DNA of 33,400 bases, taken from positions 1-33,400 of IMG/VR virus record IMGVR_UViG_3300027851_000081. The stretch is one strand, 5' to 3'. The position numbers and the translations under genes are program-made. The notes under the pieces are model-generated. The model was not told where the DNA came from and ran no database searches. It worked only from the letters and a program-made list of their open reading frames with translations. Origin of the DNA: a virus. Shown in pieces: positions 32,570-33,400 of the stretch. Positions within the stretch are counted from its first letter, which is position 1. Each line of letters starts with the position of its first letter.

Positions 32570-33211
32570 TCACAAGCAATCCAGATCAACCTCAGTGCGT
32601 GCAGGCTTCTTGCTGATCTGATCTAGTCGCTTCACAATGAATGCACCGAGTTCCGTCTCCAGGTCAGCAGCGTCCAGCTTGGCCAGAATCTTGTCACATT
32701 CTTCCGGCTTGTAGGTAGTTGTCTTGCCTGCCAGCTTCAGTACCATGTCAGCGTAAGCATTCACGGCCTTACGATAGTTGGCATCTTGAGCATAGCGTGA
32801 TGCACGCTCACCACCCACCAGCTTTGCACGGGTCGCGCTCTTCTCCCACGCTGCGGTGAGTTCTTCCTTACTGAGCCACTCGGTGTTATTGCCTGCTGCC
32901 TCGCTCAGAATGGCGTCAGCAGAGAAGATGCTATCATCAATCTCGCTCGGGAATACGCTCATGTTCTCCAGCCGGGCAGAAAGGATGCTCTTTGCTGCTT
33001 TCTCCAGCACAGCGTCGAGCAAAGCACGGTACTGTGCATCACCCACGCTCACATTCAGGGCATCCCATGCAGCATTTGGCACAAAGCAGGCAGCGAAGCG
33101 GGCAGGAGCACGGAAAGAGACTTGGATCAGTCGTCCAGCTTGCGCAGCATCGGTAGTTTCGAGGTGGGCGAACTTCACAGAGTCGCGGGATTGAAAGATT
33201 TTGGTCATCAT
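32570..33211 (-). CDS. Hypothetical phage protein, 213 aa
   Basis: A 213-residue protein starting MMTKIFQSRDSVKFAHLETT. It has a beta-like N-terminal part (AGRLIQVSFRAPARFAACFV), then Ala-rich helices and a Glu/Lys-rich C-terminus (EVDLDCL at the end). There is no membrane segment or clear catalytic motif. The start at 33211 is preferred over a GTG at 33220, because AAAGGTGA, which includes that GTG, is the Shine-Dalgarno 6 bases before the ATG. It is a single-gene leftward unit with its own terminator, more like an early gene than a late one. I recognise no family. Confidence 0.8.
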   Translation of the reverse strand: MMTKIFQSRDSVKFAHLETTDAAQAGRLIQVSFRAPARFAACFVPNAAWDALNVSVGDAQYRALLDAVLEKAAKSILSARLENMSVFPSEIDDSIFSADAILSEAAGNNTEWLSKEELTAAWEKSATRAKLVGGERASRYAQDANYRKAVNAYADMVLKLAGKTTTYKPEECDKILAKLDAADLETELGAFIVKRLDQISKKPARTEVDLDCL

Positions 33212-33400
33212 GATATTCACCTTTAATAAAAACAGTCACTTGACTGCCATTGCAGTATCTCACATTTCCATTGTTTTGTCTAGTCCCAGTCATTGGATAT
33301 TTCTATCACTTTCTGTTCTTTTGTTAGATTCTTGCTATCAAGTCTGAAAGCTTCACTACTATCAAGAACAAGAACTATACAGCTCTATTGTTTGTTGTTC
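33212..33400. other. Non-coding upstream region at the window end
   Basis: About 190 bases without a supported gene. It should hold the leftward promoter for the 213-residue gene. I see two CTTGATAG repeats on the minus strand and CAAGAACAAGAAC near 33363, but no -35/-10 pair at good spacing. The sequence continues beyond the window. Confidence 0.5.
33233..33246. promoter_or_regulatory. 14-bp dyad CAGTCA-CT-TGACTG
   Basis: Perfect 6-bp inverted arms around CT lie 22 bases upstream of the start codon at 33211. Position and symmetry suggest an operator or a leader hairpin. A further CAGTCA lies at 33287-33292. Confidence 0.4.

Noticed and set aside
1-33400. Search by eye for CRISPR arrays, integrase, reverse transcriptase/diversity-generating repeats, transposase and tRNA genes
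   Set aside because: No repeat-spacer pattern, no catalytic motifs of these families and no full tRNA cloverleaf were found. A software search could still find weak cases.

Overview
This window looks like about half of the genome of a tailed double-stranded DNA bacteriophage. The best fit is a virulent, short-tailed (podovirus-like) phage of a Gram-negative, probably proteobacterial, host. The inference rests on three things: a complete packaging and head block (HTH small terminase-like protein, large terminase, portal, scaffold-like protein and an SU10/DUF5309-type major capsid protein); very large ejection-type proteins with no tape measure, tail sheath or tail tube visible; and a lysis cassette with an M15-type endolysin and a GTA-like 3TM holin. 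I see no integrase, CI-type repressor, tRNA, CRISPR array or insertion sequence. The exact host and phage genus cannot be read from the sequence alone.

Layout. Bases 1-7455 are a rightward (+) replication and accessory block: the tail of an unidentified gene, a terminator, a family A DNA polymerase with 3'-5' exonuclease, a free-standing HNH endonuclease, a DUF3987-type P-loop helicase/primase-like ATPase, a MazG-like pyrophosphohydrolase, and then a tightly coupled string of small or Ea22-like accessory genes. Part of that string is visibly richer in G+C than the replication genes. A bidirectional terminator near 7493-7532 separates this block from the convergent late block.

Bases 7564-32161 are one long leftward (-) late block. 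Read in the direction of transcription (right to left) it encodes a metallopeptidase-like HEVSH protein, small and large terminase, portal, a small protein, scaffold, capsid (followed by a terminator-like hairpin), a small head protein, a connector-like protein, a receptor-binding/fibre-like protein, two small lysis-region proteins, a single-TM protein, holin, endolysin, a large tail (nozzle-like) protein, several minor virion proteins, a protein with a degenerate trypsin-like domain, a coiled-coil internal protein, and a 1698-residue presumed ejection protein. Most neighbours overlap by 1-4 bases or sit within 25 bases of each other.

Bases 32162-32569 are a non-coding regulatory interval holding a leftward terminator, hairpins and a Fur-box-like dyad. 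A further leftward early-type gene of unknown function lies at 32570-33211, followed by non-coding DNA to the end of the window.

The observations most worth following are: (i) a 12-bp perfect palindrome, GCGCCTAGGCGC, present four times, in two different codon frames and once between genes; (ii) a virion gene with trypsin-like His and Ser motifs but no Asp at the expected site; (iii) an HExxH/GExEAR protein placed just before the terminase genes; (iv) a DNA polymerase with His at the Pol I 762 position and HDS instead of HDE in motif C; and (v) an 18-bp perfect inverted repeat upstream of the polymerase.
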